Origin: Tectiglobus sp965247245
GTDB lineage: Bacteria; Pseudomonadota; Alphaproteobacteria; Rhizobiales; Hyphomicrobiaceae
Length of the DNA stretch: 64,000 bases
Direction of reading: 5' to 3'
Assembly: GCA_965247245.1 (NCBI GenBank)
Contig: CBDFGV010000003.1
Span: forward strand, 3,410,001 to 3,474,000
Numbering within the stretch: the first letter of the stretch is position 1; each line of letters begins with the position of its first letter. The notes under the pieces were generated by a model that saw only the letters and a list, made by a program, of their open reading frames with translations, made no database searches and was not told where the DNA came from. The position numbers and the translations under genes are program-made. Positions 55,252 to 64,000 of the stretch are shown in pieces.

Positions 55252-56490
55252 ATGGCCCACGATACGACACTTTCCCCGTTCGCCCCTGCCACACAGCCCG
55301 ACATTCCGGCGATCAAGGGCGTGCGCTTCGATGCCGTCGAAGCAGGGATCAAATACAGGGGCCGCAAGGATCTCATGCTGGCAGTGCTCGACGAAGCTAC
55401 GGTCGCCGGCGGTGTCCTGACGAAGTCGCGAACATGCTCAGCGGCTGTAAGCTGGTGCCGGGACCGTTTGCAGTCGGGCCAGGCACGCGCGGTTGTTGTC
55501 AATGCTGGCAACGCCAATGCCTTTACGGGTAAAAAAGGCGATGAAGCCGTTCGATTGACAGCAGAAGCAGCGGCCGAGGCCGTTGGCTGTCAAACCGACG
55601 AAGTCTATCTCGCATCTACCGGTGTCATCGGAGAACCGATGGATGCCGGTGCTTTCGCCCATCGCATCAAGGAAATGGCCGGTACTGCTACAGAGACTGC
55701 CTGGTTTGATGCCGCAAGCGCGATCATGACGACCGATACATTCCCTAAGCTCGCGACCACAACCTGCACAATCGGCTGCAAGACAGTGACCATAGGCGGT
55801 TTTGCCAAGGGCTCGGGCATGATTGCGCCTGATATGGCAACGATGCTGTCGTTCATGTTTACGGATGCCAAGATCGCGCAGCCATTACTGCAGGACCTGA
55901 CTTTCGAAATTGCCGACAAGACCTTTAATTGCATCACCGTTGATAGTGATACGTCGACAAGCGATACGGTTCTCGTTTTTGCGACAGGTGGTGCGGACAA
56001 TTCCGAGATCCACGACAAGAACAGCAACGAGGCCAAAGCCTTCCACGACGCGCTCCACAGTGTCATGCTTGATCTCGCCCAACAGGTCGTAAAGGACGGC
56101 GAGGGCCTAACGAAGTTCGTCACGATCAACGTCAACGGCGCCGCAAGCGATGCTGCAGCCAAGCGAATTGCTCTCGCGATGGGCAACTCACCACTACTCA
56201 AAACAGCAATCGCAGGCGAAGATGCCAACTGGGGCCGCGTCGTCATGGCGGTTGGCAAATCCGGTGAAGAAGCCGACCGCGATCGCCTCAAGATCCAATT
56301 CGGCCCACATGTACTGGCCAATGAGGGTGAGCGTGCACCGGATTACTCCGAAGACGTCGCTGCGGCCTACATGAAGAACGCAGAAATCGAAGTCACAGTT
56401 GATGTCGGTATCGGCGACGGAAAAGCTACTATTTGGACGTGCGATCTGACCCACGGCTACATTTCGATCAACGCGGATTATCGAAGCTAA
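55252..56490 (+). CDS. argJ: Bifunctional ornithine acetyltransferase/N-acetylglutamate synthase
   Basis: A 412-aa enzyme of the cyclic arginine pathway, transferring the acetyl group from N-acetylornithine to glutamate. Seen: NAGNANAFTG, ASTGVIGEPM, KGSGMIAP and the self-cleavage site MATML with the nucleophile Thr197, where alpha and beta chains split. Length is normal. ATG 55252 is the natural start. The next gene begins one base after its stop. Confidence 0.95.
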   Translation: MAHDTTLSPFAPATQPDIPAIKGVRFDAVEAGIKYRGRKDLMLAVLDEATVAGGVLTKSRTCSAAVSWCRDRLQSGQARAVVVNAGNANAFTGKKGDEAVRLTAEAAAEAVGCQTDEVYLASTGVIGEPMDAGAFAHRIKEMAGTATETAWFDAASAIMTTDTFPKLATTTCTIGCKTVTIGGFAKGSGMIAPDMATMLSFMFTDAKIAQPLLQDLTFEIADKTFNCITVDSDTSTSDTVLVFATGGADNSEIHDKNSNEAKAFHDALHSVMLDLAQQVVKDGEGLTKFVTINVNGAASDAAAKRIALAMGNSPLLKTAIAGEDANWGRVVMAVGKSGEEADRDRLKIQFGPHVLANEGERAPDYSEDVAAAYMKNAEIEVTVDVGIGDGKATIWTCDLTHGYISINADYRS

Positions 56491-56491
56491 A

Positions 56492-57151
56492 ATGGAACAT
56501 GACTTCTGGCACGAGCGCTGGCAATCGAACCAGCTCGGTTTCCATCAGGAAGCGACCAACGCACGCCTCATGGCGTTCTGGCCACGCCTCAACCTGTCAG
56601 CTGGATCAACCGTTCTGGTGCCCTTGTGTGGCAAAAGCCTCGACATGCTTTGGTTGGAAGCCCAAGGCCACAAGATCGTTGGCATTGAGCTCAGTCAAAT
56701 CGCTGTTGATGCATTCTTTGCGGAAAACAATCTGGATGTCAGCTCCGAGACGGTTGGCGATTTCAACGTCTCACGAGCAGGCCAGATTGAGATCTGGTGC
56801 GGTGACTTCTTCAAGTTTGATCCGGCCCTGATTGGCGCCGCCGACGCAGTCTACGACCGCGGCAGTCTGGTCGCCTTGCCGGAAGAAATGCGGCCTCGCT
56901 ACTGCGCCAAACTCAAGGCCGACCTCTCACCAACCGCAAAGCAGTTCCTAGCGCTGGTTGAATACGACCAGAATGAAATGAGCGGCCCGCCGTTCTCAGT
57001 GCCTCACCAGTATCTCGTTGATCAATACAGCGACAGGTTCACCATCGAACAGGTATTCAACGAGGAAGTCACCGAACTACCCGATCGCTTTCGTGAGCGC
57101 GGCCTGACCTGGATGCGTGACTCGGGCTATATCCTCGGACCGAAATCGTGA
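56492..57151 (+). CDS. tpm: Thiopurine S-methyltransferase-family protein
   Basis: A 219-aa SAM-dependent methyltransferase of the TPMT family. Seen: FWHERWQSNQLGFHQ at the N-terminus, LVPLCGKSLDMLWL (SAM-binding), VGIELSQIAVDAFF and DAVYDRGSLVALP. In bacteria it methylates selenium and tellurium oxyanions as well as thiols. It starts right after argJ and overlaps mutT by 4 bp, so all are co-translated. Its insertion between argJ and mutT is not universal. Confidence 0.9.
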   Translation: MEHDFWHERWQSNQLGFHQEATNARLMAFWPRLNLSAGSTVLVPLCGKSLDMLWLEAQGHKIVGIELSQIAVDAFFAENNLDVSSETVGDFNVSRAGQIEIWCGDFFKFDPALIGAADAVYDRGSLVALPEEMRPRYCAKLKADLSPTAKQFLALVEYDQNEMSGPPFSVPHQYLVDQYSDRFTIEQVFNEEVTELPDRFRERGLTWMRDSGYILGPKS

Positions 57152-57555
57152 ACAAGCCGATTCTACTCGTTGCAGCCGTCGCGCTAGTTGATGCTGACAA
57201 TCGTGTTCTCATCGCCCAGCGCCCCGAGGGCAAGAGCATGGCCGGTCTGTGGGAGTTCCCAGGTGGCAAAGTGGATCCTGGCGAAACACCGGAAGAAGCA
57301 CTGCAGCGCGAATTGGAAGAGGAACTCGGTATCGAGGTCTGCGATACGTGCCTGGCGCCGTTCAACTTCGCCTCACACTCCTACGACGACTTCCACCTCT
57401 TGATGCCGCTCTACTTGTGCCGCACGTGGGACGGCGAAATCACTCCGAAGGAAGGGCAGGAGATCGCCTGGGTTCGCGCCATGCGCTTAACCGACTATCC
57501 CATGCCGCCGGCAGACCTTCCGCTCATACCATGGTTGCGCGACCTGCTCGGCTAA
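57148..57555 (+). CDS. mutT: MutT-type Nudix pyrophosphohydrolase
   Basis: A 135-aa Nudix enzyme that removes 8-oxo-dGTP from the nucleotide pool. Seen: FPGGKVDPGETPEEALQREL followed by EEELGIEV, a complete Nudix box with its metal-binding glutamates, and LIAQRPEGKSMAGLWEFPGG upstream. The GTG at 57148 overlaps the tpm stop. Its role fits the argJ-mutT pairing seen in alphaproteobacteria. Confidence 0.92.
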   Translation: MNKPILLVAAVALVDADNRVLIAQRPEGKSMAGLWEFPGGKVDPGETPEEALQRELEEELGIEVCDTCLAPFNFASHSYDDFHLLMPLYLCRTWDGEITPKEGQEIAWVRAMRLTDYPMPPADLPLIPWLRDLLG

Positions 57556-57579
57556 CGCCTGACAACCATTCGGATCTGA

Positions 57580-58005
57580 CTAGCCCGGAATCCTGATCAG
57601 CTCGGGTGCGTCCTGCTGATGAACCACCGCCTCGTGATCCAGACTGTAGTAGTCGCCCTTCTCTCCCGCGAAGATGTGCCCGGCCAGCTCAAGACCGGAA
57701 GCCCCATCGATCGATCCACCAGAGAATGAGATCCGGTCACCTCCGATCCGGCGGAAAAACAGGCTGGAACCGCACGCACCGCAGAAACCGCGTTCTGTCT
57801 CTGCACCTGACTGATACCACTTCAGTTTATCATCCGCTGTCAGCCGAAAGTTCGCTAGATAGGCTGAAGAGGCAGTGAAATAGTTGCCGGTCGATTTGCG
57901 GCATTCGGTACAATGACAAGCAACGACCGGACGGAACGGCCCCGTAGCCTCGTAGTGAACCGCACCACACATGCAGCTGCCCTTGATTGTTCGATCACTT
58001 GTCAT
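57580..58005 (-). CDS. GFA-family zinc-binding protein
   Basis: A 141-aa protein of the glutathione-dependent formaldehyde-activating family. Seen: SCMCGAVHYEA, CHCTECRKSTG and FCGACGSSLFFRR, giving the characteristic cysteine zinc sites. Despite the family name most members have unknown function. ATG 58005 chosen (GGAG upstream); an in-frame ATG 58020 is possible. It overlaps the end of the methyltransferase gene by 11 bp and converges with mutT. Confidence 0.85.
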   Translation of the reverse strand: MTSDRTIKGSCMCGAVHYEATGPFRPVVACHCTECRKSTGNYFTASSAYLANFRLTADDKLKWYQSGAETERGFCGACGSSLFFRRIGGDRISFSGGSIDGASGLELAGHIFAGEKGDYYSLDHEAVVHQQDAPELIRIPG

Positions 58006-58942
58006 CAGGCAGGTCTCCATCTCTTGGCACTCCAGTCACGTCGCCTGTTGCGCGTTCCGTAGTGCCCAGAGCATCGGCCAACCGTGAGCGCGCACTTCCC
58101 GGACGCAGCGGCTGCTGCTGACTCTCGTGTGGTGCCCAGCCTGTCATTGTCAGAATCTCGAAAGTTGCCGCGATGCGACCATCTTCGGTTGCGAAACGCT
58201 CCTGATAGATCTCTGCGATGCGAGTCAGAAGCCGTCGCGTCATGGGCACGCGCCGCCGCTCCATCAAAACATTGCTGGCACCCATCGCCTTGAGTTCACG
58301 CATCAGATCAAAAGCGGTCGCATAGGTAACGGTAACGACATCACTGTCAGCAACCGGCAGAGCAAAACCAGCGCGCTGGAGCAAGGCGCCAAGATCACGA
58401 ACATCCGCCATAGGAGCCACGCGGGGCGACGCACCACCCGTCAATTCTTCCTCGGCCGCCAAAGTCACTTGTCTTAATTCCGTCAGCGTCGCGCCACCTG
58501 CCAGTACTCCCATAAAGAGACCATCTGGTTTAAGTGCGCGCCGGATCTGACTCAGCGTACCTGGCAGATCATTGACAAACTGAAGCGTCAGAACCGACGT
58601 AACGAGGTCATACGACTCTGGCTCGAAGTCGAGATATTCCTCATCAACGACGAAGACGTCATCCAGCCCTCTGGATCTCGCGAAATCGGCAAGAAGCTTG
58701 GAACTCTCAGCGGAAGCGATCGATCTGACATTGGGCAATTGGCCAAAAGCTCGTTCCAATTGACCAGTCGCCGCACCGAGATTGATGGCACGCTTAAAAG
58801 TCCGATTGGTGACCGCCAGCCGATCTGACAAGTCTTCAGCGGCGCGCTCAAGCAGAAAGTCTGGGATAGGCTCCAAGCGCGCCGCGCGCTCGCGGTGACG
58901 CAACAGAAGCTCTCGGTCAAATATCTTAGGCGGCGATGTCAT
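57995..58942 (-). CDS. NDUFAF5-like SAM-dependent methyltransferase
   Basis: A 315-aa class I methyltransferase-fold protein. Seen: SAM motif INLGAATGQLERA, SYDLVTSVLTLQFVNDLPG, and the C-terminal TMTGWAPHESQQQPLRPGSA, a signature of the alphaproteobacterial relatives of mitochondrial complex I assembly factor NDUFAF5 (arginine hydroxylase). A respiratory complex I assembly role is plausible. BioC-like annotation is an alternative. It lies in its normal neighbourhood next to mutT. Confidence 0.88.
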   Translation of the reverse strand: MTSPPKIFDRELLLRHRERAARLEPIPDFLLERAAEDLSDRLAVTNRTFKRAINLGAATGQLERAFGQLPNVRSIASAESSKLLADFARSRGLDDVFVVDEEYLDFEPESYDLVTSVLTLQFVNDLPGTLSQIRRALKPDGLFMGVLAGGATLTELRQVTLAAEEELTGGASPRVAPMADVRDLGALLQRAGFALPVADSDVVTVTYATAFDLMRELKAMGASNVLMERRRVPMTRRLLTRIAEIYQERFATEDGRIAATFEILTMTGWAPHESQQQPLRPGSARSRLADALGTTERATGDVTGVPRDGDLPDDK

Positions 58943-59074
58943 AAACGGAACTTAGCATCCGTGGCAGCGCTTTTCAGTGGGGACACCCGTCGCAGGCGCC
59001 TGTATGCTCAAGACTCTAAAGTTCTCAACAGCGAGATACGTTCCATCGAACCAAAGAGTCCGAGGCTAAATGCC

Positions 59075-59962
59075 ATGAAACTCACCCTTCTTGGGACCGG
59101 CACACCGGCGCCATCCTTAACCCGCCAGAGCTCTGGTTACCTGCTGGAAATTGGCGACAGCAGGATCGTACTCGATCATGGTCCGGGCGCAGCCCATCGT
59201 CTATTGGAAGCCGGGCATAAGCCCATGGATATCACCCACGTCTTTCTCACCCACCTGCACTACGACCACATGGCTGATTTTCCGCGCCTCGTCCTACAGC
59301 ACTGGGACCATGGTGCAGCCCACGTACCAGACCTCAAGGTGTTTGGGCCTTCGCCAACTGCGCGACTGGTCAACCAGCTATTCGGAGAAGACGGGGTCTA
59401 CGGTCCCGATATATCGGCACGCACCCAACACGAGGCCAGCCTCGCCGTCTACGGCGCGCGCGGGGGTGAGTTGCCGCGACGCAGGCCAAACCCTCAGGTC
59501 AGAGAGGTCGCTCCGGGCGATACTATTGACGGCGGGGCGTGGCAGGTGACCGTCGGGCAATCCGTGCATTTCCAGCCCTACCTGGAATGCCTCGGATACC
59601 GCTTTGAATGTGATGAAGGCAGTGTGGTGTACTCAGGCGACAGCGGCGGTGTACTGGAAAGCATGATCGAGCTCGCCCAGGACTGCGATGTCCTCATCCA
59701 TATGTGCCACTTCGAATCCGGAACTGAACCCAGCGCGTTCTTCCGTGCAACCAATGGCTCTCATATGGATGTCGCTGAGATTGCAAAACGCGCGGGTGCA
59801 AAAACGCTTGTACTGACTCACTTCCCGCCACCCATGGATGCGCCCGGCCTGCTCGAGAGGTTGGTTCATGAGATGCGCAGCGTCTACGATGGAACCATCA
59901 TCATTGGTCGCGACCTCCTTGAGGTGCCAATCAAGGTCGCGGCAAACTCAAAATTTGATTGA
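59075..59962 (+). CDS. Metallo-beta-lactamase-fold hydrolase (second copy)
   Basis: A 295-aa MBL-fold protein of the RNase Z/BN-like group. Seen: LLGTGTPAPSLTRQSSGYLL, the zinc motif THLHYDHMADF, SVHFQPYLECLGYRFE, VYSGDSGG, CHFESG and VLTHFPPP. It is only distantly like the MBL gene at 17228. I took ATG 59075 because it starts at the conserved first strand; the frame is open to 58895. Substrate unknown. It converges with a CoA-transferase gene. Confidence 0.85.
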   Translation: MKLTLLGTGTPAPSLTRQSSGYLLEIGDSRIVLDHGPGAAHRLLEAGHKPMDITHVFLTHLHYDHMADFPRLVLQHWDHGAAHVPDLKVFGPSPTARLVNQLFGEDGVYGPDISARTQHEASLAVYGARGGELPRRRPNPQVREVAPGDTIDGGAWQVTVGQSVHFQPYLECLGYRFECDEGSVVYSGDSGGVLESMIELAQDCDVLIHMCHFESGTEPSAFFRATNGSHMDVAEIAKRAGAKTLVLTHFPPPMDAPGLLERLVHEMRSVYDGTIIIGRDLLEVPIKVAANSKFD

Positions 59963-59978
59963 CGTCACCAGCCTCTTC

Positions 59979-61175
59979 TTAAACCGCCTTTTGCTCTTGC
60001 AGATCCGCAATCTCGTCTGCCGAGAAACCAAGCTCTTCGAGCAGATCCGAAGTATGTTCACCCAGGAGCGGTGGCGCTGCTTCAGTCTTGATCGCAGCCC
60101 CATTCAACTTGATCCCCGGATGGGTAATCTGAATATCGTGACCAACACCGGGCGCGTCTTTGAACGTGCCGATCATGCCCCGATCTGCGATTTGCGGATG
60201 GGCGATCACCTCCGGTACGCTGAACACCTCACCAGCCGGTACGCCGGCATCATTAAACGCCTGTCGCCACTCCGATGCCGATCTCGATTGCATGGCAGAT
60301 TCCAGGAGTTCCGTCAGCGCTTGACGATTGTCTAGTCGCGATTGTCGCTCGGCGAAACGCGGATCTTCGATGAGATCCGGGCGGCCCACCACCCTGCAGA
60401 CGGCTTCAAACTGCTCCTGCTTGTTGGCCGCGATATTGATCGGGCCGTCGCCTGTGTTGAATGTACCGGACGGGCTTGCCGTTACGTTGTTGTTGCCCAT
60501 CGGCGCCGGAGTCTTACCCGTAATCAAGTAGTTGGACACCACCCATCCCATCGTAGCCAGCACGGCTTCCAGCATGGCCACGTCAATGAAGCAACCCTTG
60601 CCATCCTGGCGCCCAGCAAGCGCGGACGAGATCGCGAACGCTGCCGTCATTCCACCGATCGTATCCGCAATCGGATAACCGACACGCAGTGGAGCAGACT
60701 CCGCGTCGCCGGTTATACTCATGACGCCGGACATGCCTTGGATGATCTGGTCGTAGGCCGGTAAATCGCGCAAAGGCCCATCCTGACCGAACCCGGAAAT
60801 CGCGCAATAGATCAGCCCAGGCTTCTCCGCTTTCAGCGTCTCATAACCGACACCTAGACGATCCATCACACCCGGTCTGAAATTTTCGACAACAACATCG
60901 GATGACCGTACAAGGCGCTTGAAGACCGCCTTACCTTTGTCCGACTTCATGTTGATCGTGATCGAGCGCTTGCCGGTGTTCTGTGCAAGAAACGAAACGC
61001 CCATCAGCTTTTCATTGAGCCCCGGGTCGGCACCAAGCTGACGTGCCAGATCGCCCGACCCCGGAACTTCTACTTTGATGACATCAGCACCCATATGTGC
61101 CAGCTGATGACAGCAGAATGGACCAGCAAGAACATTTGTCAGGTCCAGGATGCGGACATTCTCCAATGGCTTCAC
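59979..61175 (-). CDS. CaiB/BaiF family (class III) CoA-transferase (second copy)
   Basis: A 398-aa CoA-transferase. Seen: RILDLTNVLAGPFCCHQLAHMGAD, ENFRPGVMDRLGVGYETL, ISGFGQDGPLRDLPAYDQI and the catalytic aspartate in VGYPIADTIGG. The sequence resembles succinyl-CoA-dependent transferases acting on dicarboxylates or carnitine-like acids. The ATG at 61175 is natural. It lies 57 bp downstream of a hydrolase gene on the same strand, which probably precedes it in a transcript. Confidence 0.88.
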   Translation of the reverse strand: MKPLENVRILDLTNVLAGPFCCHQLAHMGADVIKVEVPGSGDLARQLGADPGLNEKLMGVSFLAQNTGKRSITINMKSDKGKAVFKRLVRSSDVVVENFRPGVMDRLGVGYETLKAEKPGLIYCAISGFGQDGPLRDLPAYDQIIQGMSGVMSITGDAESAPLRVGYPIADTIGGMTAAFAISSALAGRQDGKGCFIDVAMLEAVLATMGWVVSNYLITGKTPAPMGNNNVTASPSGTFNTGDGPINIAANKQEQFEAVCRVVGRPDLIEDPRFAERQSRLDNRQALTELLESAMQSRSASEWRQAFNDAGVPAGEVFSVPEVIAHPQIADRGMIGTFKDAPGVGHDIQITHPGIKLNGAAIKTEAAPPLLGEHTSDLLEELGFSADEIADLQEQKAV

Positions 61176-61232
61176 GTTGTAAACTCCTCGCTGGTCGTTG
61201 GTCGTTTCACGGTCGTCTTGAAATCCCTGGCG

Positions 61233-62042
61233 TCAGTTGGCCGGCGCCTTTAGGAAGTTTCTTGCTAGATCATTGAATGTCTCAACATGTTCGAGCGTCG
61301 CGAGGTGTCGGGCCGGCGTCAGCCAATGCAATTCTGAAGTGGGAATTTCCCGCGCAAGCGTCTCTGAAAGATGTGGTGGCACACCCGGATCATCCGGAGC
61401 TGCAACAACAAGTGTCGGAGCCGCAATCGCGCCCAACCGAGAAGTCGTGTCCAGCTCACACATCGCGGCGGTGACGGCATCAAAACTTGCCGGCCGGAAC
61501 CGGGCAACAATGTCATTCATATAAACGTAGCCAGGTTGCTGGTTCTCAATCGCCTCATCCGTAAACCAGCGTTCCATCAAAGCCTCTTGCACCGCGCCGA
61601 TACCGCTCTTCAAAACGATACCGGCCCTCTCACGCCACAGGACTCTTTGCTCGGCACTGTACTCCGGTGTCGTATTGATCAGGGCCAGCGAGACGACGCG
61701 CTCAGGATGTTCGAGCGCAAGCGTCTGACCGATCATCCCACCCATCGACACGCCGAAGAAATGGACATCGCGGATTTCAAGGTGATCCAATAGCCGTGCT
61801 GTATCGCCTGCCAGCATCGAAAGGTTGTACGGGCCCGCCGGTGCACTTGACTGGCCATGCCCCCGCGTGTCGTAGCGCAAGACCTGGAAGCCCTCGAAAG
61901 CTGGCATATGCGGGTCCCAGAAATGATGATCAGCGCAAAAGCAGTGATTGAGGCACACCACCGGCGCGCCTTCGGGTCCGGTAAGCTCATATGCCAACGA
62001 GACTTCGCCGAGATCAGCATATCGGATTGTGCCCAAAACCAT
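61233..62042 (-). CDS. Alpha/beta hydrolase, 3-oxoadipate enol-lactonase-like
   Basis: A 269-aa hydrolase. Seen: oxyanion region LNHCFCADHHFWD, RYDTRGHGQSS, the nucleophile elbow GVSMGGMIGQ, an acid in VAAPDDPGVPP and the catalytic His in PARHLATLEH. The layout is that of PcaD, which opens 3-oxoadipate enol-lactone in the protocatechuate pathway, but other esterase activities are possible. It is divergent from the reductase gene and is paralogous to the hydrolase at 63131. Confidence 0.8.
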   Translation of the reverse strand: MVLGTIRYADLGEVSLAYELTGPEGAPVVCLNHCFCADHHFWDPHMPAFEGFQVLRYDTRGHGQSSAPAGPYNLSMLAGDTARLLDHLEIRDVHFFGVSMGGMIGQTLALEHPERVVSLALINTTPEYSAEQRVLWRERAGIVLKSGIGAVQEALMERWFTDEAIENQQPGYVYMNDIVARFRPASFDAVTAAMCELDTTSRLGAIAAPTLVVAAPDDPGVPPHLSETLAREIPTSELHWLTPARHLATLEHVETFNDLARNFLKAPAN

Positions 62043-62081
62043 TCTCTTTCATACTTTTCCGGTCAATCAGTCGAGAGTTAC

Positions 62082-63128
62082 ATGCAAACACTGCCCGAGT
62101 TCAATCAACGCTTCGTATTGAAGTCACGTCCAAAGGGTCTGCCGGGGCCTGAACACTTCGAAATCGAAGATCAGCCGCATCCGCAGCTTGGCCCCGGACA
62201 AGTCCGCATACGTGTTTTGATGGCCGCACTATCACCCTGGCAGGGGCAGAGACTGAAAGACTTCAAGAACTACACCAAGCCCTTTGAAATCGGCGAATTG
62301 ATCGATTGTGACGTCCTCGGCGAAGTTGTCGAAACAGATGGTGACATCGATGGGACGTACGGCCCGGGAACACGCGTGACGGGCCGACTGGGGTGGCAGA
62401 AGTTTGCCGCGGCATCACCATCTGAATTATTGCCAGCCACTGGTGACTTCGGCGGCCGGCTATGGCTCACGGCGCTCAGTTCACCGGGACTAACGGCTTA
62501 CTGCGCGCTCGACATGTTTGCTCAACCGATGCCGGGACAGACCATGGTCGTGACGTCAGCGGCAGGATCCGTTGGCGCCTATGCCGTGCAACTTGGCAAA
62601 TTGGCCGGTATGCGCGTTGTCGGCATCGCCGGTGGAGTTGAAAAGTGCGCGCATGTCGTCAAGCAACTCGGTGCTGATCATTGCATCGACTACCAAGACA
62701 AGGCATTCGAGCGCGAACTTGGCTTTGCCTTGCCCAACGGTTGCGACTTGTTCTTTGATACGGTCGGCGGCCAGGTTGCCGATGCTGTGTTCGACAATCT
62801 TGCCAAGTATGCGCGTGTCCTGATCGTTGGACGTACGATTTCAAACAACAGCGACCGCCCGGATCTCGACTACGTCAACATGCGACAGCTGTGGGCCAGG
62901 GAAGCCTCCATTCAATGCTTCTCTCGGTACTCCTATCCGCGGGAATGGGCAGCATCTCGCGAACGCATGATGACGCTGTGCAAGCAGGGATTAATCAGGT
63001 CAATTGACAACGTCGTGGATGGCTTCGAGCAAAGCCCGCTTGCTTTACATGACATGTTGGCAGGAAAGTACACCGGCAAGGTGCTGGTACGTTATGCCGA
63101 CCCCACAACCAACCAGGGCAATCTCTAA
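62082..63128 (+). CDS. Zinc-free medium-chain NADP-dependent oxidoreductase
   Basis: A 348-aa MDR-superfamily reductase of the leukotriene B4 dehydrogenase/CurA type. Seen: an N-terminal GroES-like fold without zinc cysteines, TSAAGSVGAYAVQLGKLAG for NADP binding, DTVGGQVADAVFDNL and VGRTISNNSD. It reduces the double bond of an enone or a related ketone. ATG 62082 has GAGAG upstream; the frame is open to 61857 over the opposite gene. A hydrolase gene follows after 2 bp, so these are co-transcribed. Confidence 0.85.
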   Translation: MQTLPEFNQRFVLKSRPKGLPGPEHFEIEDQPHPQLGPGQVRIRVLMAALSPWQGQRLKDFKNYTKPFEIGELIDCDVLGEVVETDGDIDGTYGPGTRVTGRLGWQKFAAASPSELLPATGDFGGRLWLTALSSPGLTAYCALDMFAQPMPGQTMVVTSAAGSVGAYAVQLGKLAGMRVVGIAGGVEKCAHVVKQLGADHCIDYQDKAFERELGFALPNGCDLFFDTVGGQVADAVFDNLAKYARVLIVGRTISNNSDRPDLDYVNMRQLWAREASIQCFSRYSYPREWAASRERMMTLCKQGLIRSIDNVVDGFEQSPLALHDMLAGKYTGKVLVRYADPTTNQGNL

Positions 63129-63130
63129 AT

Positions 63131-63955
63131 ATGACCGGCGAACTAAAGACAATCCGCGTCGGAGACATCGACTTCGCATACCGTTGGGATGGCCCTTCTG
63201 ACGGCCCGGTTGTCATGATGGCTCACGCCATGGGAACCAGTCACCGCATCTGGGACCTCCAGGTCGATGCACTTGCGGACCGCTATCGATTGCTACGCTA
63301 CGATTGGCGTGGCCACGGTGATACCGAAGCACCCGATGGCCCCTACACGCTGGTGCAATTCGAGGCCGATGCCATTGGCCTGATGGACGCGTTGGGAATA
63401 GAGCGCGTGCACTGGGTCGGCATATCCACAGGCGGTATGATCGGACAGGGCCTCGCAATCAATTACCCGTCCCGCGTGAAGACTTTGACGCTTTGCAACA
63501 CCACATCCCAATCAGATGCCTGGTATCGCGGCTGGGTCGCGGAGCGCCAGGCTGTCGTACGCAGCGGCGGTATGGAGCCGGTATGGGACATGACGGAGAA
63601 ACTCTGGTTCACCGACGCGTATGTTGCCTCCAAACCTGCCGGATACCATGCGGTTCGAGATGTTTTCATTCGCACCAAGATTTCTGGGTATCTTGGCGGC
63701 ACGTCGGCTGTGGCTGATCTGGCTTACCGTGATCAGCTTCATCAGATCACATGCCCAACACACATCATTGCCGCCGGTGCTGATCCTGTGACCCCGGTTG
63801 AGCGCTCCAAAGATATTCACGAAAGGATATCCGGCTCCAAGCTGAGTGTCGTTCCGGATCAGCACCACTTCTCAAACGTCGAAGTACCGGAGCAGTTCAA
63901 TCCGTTACTACGTGGCGGGTTGGATCAGTTGATTGAACAATTGGAAGGCAGGTAG
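63131..63955 (+). CDS. Alpha/beta hydrolase, 3-oxoadipate enol-lactonase-like (second copy)
   Basis: A 274-aa hydrolase. Seen: AHAMGTSHRIWD (oxyanion), LRYDWRGHGDTEAPDGPY, the nucleophile GISTGGMIGQG, the acid in AAGADPVTPVE and the catalytic His in VPDQHHFSNVE. It resembles the hydrolase at 61233 across the whole length, with some identical blocks. It starts 2 bp after the reductase gene. Together the genes suggest a short degradative step set; the substrate is unknown. The last 45 bp of the window hold nothing recognisable. Confidence 0.82.
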   Translation: MTGELKTIRVGDIDFAYRWDGPSDGPVVMMAHAMGTSHRIWDLQVDALADRYRLLRYDWRGHGDTEAPDGPYTLVQFEADAIGLMDALGIERVHWVGISTGGMIGQGLAINYPSRVKTLTLCNTTSQSDAWYRGWVAERQAVVRSGGMEPVWDMTEKLWFTDAYVASKPAGYHAVRDVFIRTKISGYLGGTSAVADLAYRDQLHQITCPTHIIAAGADPVTPVERSKDIHERISGSKLSVVPDQHHFSNVEVPEQFNPLLRGGLDQLIEQLEGR

Positions 63956-64000
63956 TCAGGTTTGGTAGATGCTGTAGGCAACCATTCTGTAAAGCGCTCA

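Overview
The window reads as chromosomal DNA of a heterotrophic alphaproteobacterium of moderately high GC content. The best clue is the housekeeping block at 50.8-59.0 kb: secA divergent from a parvulin isomerase gene, then argJ, a methyltransferase gene and mutT, and a convergent NDUFAF5-like methyltransferase, an arrangement typical of that class. I cannot name a genus. I saw no rRNA, tRNA, CRISPR array, insertion sequence or phage gene. Coding density is high, with short gaps and several ATGA overlaps.

Layout. 1-6.8 kb: a molybdenum hydroxylase pair (medium and large subunits; left end cut by the window), divergent from an amidohydrolase, a fumarate-reductase-like flavoprotein and a tiny [2Fe-2S] partner. 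This looks like a catabolic locus, possibly for an N-heterocycle or amide. 6.8-18.0 kb: a leftward run with an EamA transporter, a DAO-type oxidase, a large alpha/beta hydrolase, two tandem DHA2 drug exporters, a cupin, the arsenate-resistance pair ArsJ plus its dedicated GAPDH, and a metallo-beta-lactamase-fold hydrolase. 18.1-26.1 kb: a small secreted protein, CinA with a degenerate C-terminal domain, class II fructose-bisphosphate aldolase with a clear terminator, SelO, another DAO-type oxidase, a VOC protein and an enolase-superfamily enzyme.

26.5-39.2 kb: the most striking gene, an ammonium transporter fused to PAS-GGDEF-EAL (1028 aa); a frameshifted CorA; a TIM-barrel isomerase; an outer-membrane beta-barrel protein; a second deacetylase-type amidohydrolase; a 650-bp gap with no credible gene; a nitroreductase, an iron alcohol dehydrogenase, a DoxX-like membrane protein and a Sel1-repeat protein.

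39.2-48.7 kb: a divergent catabolic cluster. Leftward: leuC-leuD-pcaI-pcaJ-ridA. Rightward: a four-subunit succinate dehydrogenase/fumarate reductase in the unusual order B-C-D-A, then a class III CoA-transferase, ending against a convergent ICL/PEP-mutase-family lyase gene. Together these enzymes could desaturate, hydrate, activate and cleave a (branched) dicarboxylic acid; this is inference. 48.8-50.8 kb: a fatty acid desaturase divergent from an XRE-type regulator, with a palindrome over the regulator's ribosome binding site. 50.8-59.0 kb: the housekeeping block. 59.0-64.0 kb: accessory genes again: a metallo-hydrolase, a CaiB-type CoA-transferase, two PcaD-like hydrolases and a medium-chain reductase.
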